A program made the translations under genes and the position numbers. A stretch of DNA of 64,000 nt from Fusobacterium varium (GTDB lineage: Bacteria > Fusobacteriota > Fusobacteriia > Fusobacteriales > Fusobacteriaceae), in the NCBI GenBank assembly GCA_900637705.1, contig LR134390.1:3162001-3226000 (forward strand), written 5' to 3'. Every line of letters begins with the position of its first letter. The first letter of the stretch is position 1. Positions 63,573 to 64,000 of the stretch are shown here, in pieces. A model generated the notes under the pieces. It had not been told where the DNA came from and did not search any database. It saw only the letters and a list, made by a program, of their open reading frames with translations.

Positions 63573-63929
63573 TTAAAAGGTTTTGTTATAGATTATTTCA
63601 TCAGCTCCTATAATTTTTTCAAGCTCTACTATGATATTAATTTCAGGATTGGATTTCATTTCTTTTTTGATTCCTTCCATGACTGGGATAAAAGCTTCAT
63701 CGAAATTAAAGTTTTTAGATACAGAATTTATCTCTGTTTTTAAATTTACATAATTTTCAGAAATATCAATATCATATTCTTTAACTTTTAATTTAGTTTT
63801 TCCATCGTTTAAAGTTTTGAAACTATATTTAAGATTATTTTCAATTCTATCTTCAAGAATATCATATTTATCACTTGCAAAGATTAGGCTATACATACTT
63901 ATTATTAGTAGAAATATAATTTTTTTCAT
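63573..63929 (-). CDS. Small exported hypothetical protein
   Basis: 118 residues with signal peptide MKKIIFLLIISMYSLIFASD and a strong AAGGAGGAAG start site. The mature part is small, acidic and alternates helix and strand (YDILEDRIENNLKYSFKTLN, KLKVKEYDIDISENYVNLKT). No recognised domain, so it is probably a periplasmic protein of unknown function. Confidence 0.6.
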   Translation of the reverse strand: MKKIIFLLIISMYSLIFASDKYDILEDRIENNLKYSFKTLNDGKTKLKVKEYDIDISENYVNLKTEINSVSKNFNFDEAFIPVMEGIKKEMKSNPEINIIVELEKIIGADEIIYNKTF

Positions 63930-64000
63930 TTTTTTCTTCCTCCTTATTTTTTATAAAATTATTGTATATATCTTTTATTTTGTTTACTATATAATCAGGT

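Overview
The window is strongly AT-rich chromosomal DNA from a Fusobacterium. The gene content fits (C5-type tetrapyrrole operon, pyruvate formate-lyase, type V autotransporter, LPS core genes, superoxide reductase and rubredoxin). The leader of the pyruvate formate-lyase gene matches, as far as I remember it, the Fusobacterium ulcerans ZTP riboswitch used for structural work. The F. ulcerans / F. varium group is therefore the best guess.

Layout. 1-3.9 kb: the 3' end of a family 9 glycosyltransferase, a DUF5131 gene with a broken frame, a HutX-like heme protein, a small outer-membrane barrel and an exported protein. 4.4-8.5 kb: two overlapping HU-like genes, a large autotransporter, then a 5'-decayed copy of the second HU gene. 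8.5-12.8 kb: a Cys-rich mini-protein, a Cof phosphatase, a CDF metal exporter behind a NiCo riboswitch, a bactofilin and a second HU-like pair. 12.8-19.3 kb (minus strand): a seven-gene operon hemA-hemC-cobA/hemD-hemB-hemL-sirC-ridA that takes glutamyl-tRNA to precorrin-2/sirohydrochlorin. 19.6-23.6 kb: an RluA-type enzyme, gap, pgk and a GNAT.

23.7-35.0 kb is the most interesting block. An autocleavable S24 repressor with four palindromic operator sites precedes a compact siphovirus-type tail module: tube, chaperone, tape measure, distal tail, hub, two fibre-like proteins, a wall hydrolase and a holin. No capsid, terminase, integrase or replication gene is present. This is the organisation of an F-type (non-contractile) tailocin, and I propose it is one.

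35.3-42.8 kb: a DMT transporter, an FMN split-barrel protein and an HxlR regulator flanked by two copies of a 65-nt perfectly repeated intergenic element, an FMN-binding lipid-anchored or membrane protein, a PBP4-type carboxypeptidase, a patatin, an L-lactate dehydrogenase and an OmpA lipoprotein. 43.0-46.2 kb: six tRNAs in one transcription unit, truA, a GNAT, a PerR-like/superoxide reductase/rubredoxin unit and a tRNA-Met. 46.3-53.2 kb: an LPS core cluster (GT2, three GT9, one sugar kinase), then recA, recX and plsC. 53.3-57.9 kb: ZTP riboswitch, pflB, pflA, tsaD. 58-63.3 kb: an RpiR-type regulator followed by a transporter, a nitrilase-fold amidase, a cytosolic class A beta-lactamase-fold protein and an M20D amidohydrolase, which looks like an amide/acyl-amino-acid catabolic unit.

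Six genes (DUF5131, hemA, tail tube, tape measure, beta-lactamase-like, M20) are broken by exactly one base in a homopolymer run. That pattern suggests sequencing error first. In hemA, DUF5131 and M20 the sites also happen to be canonical -1 slippery heptamers, so programmed frameshifting or phase variation cannot be excluded.
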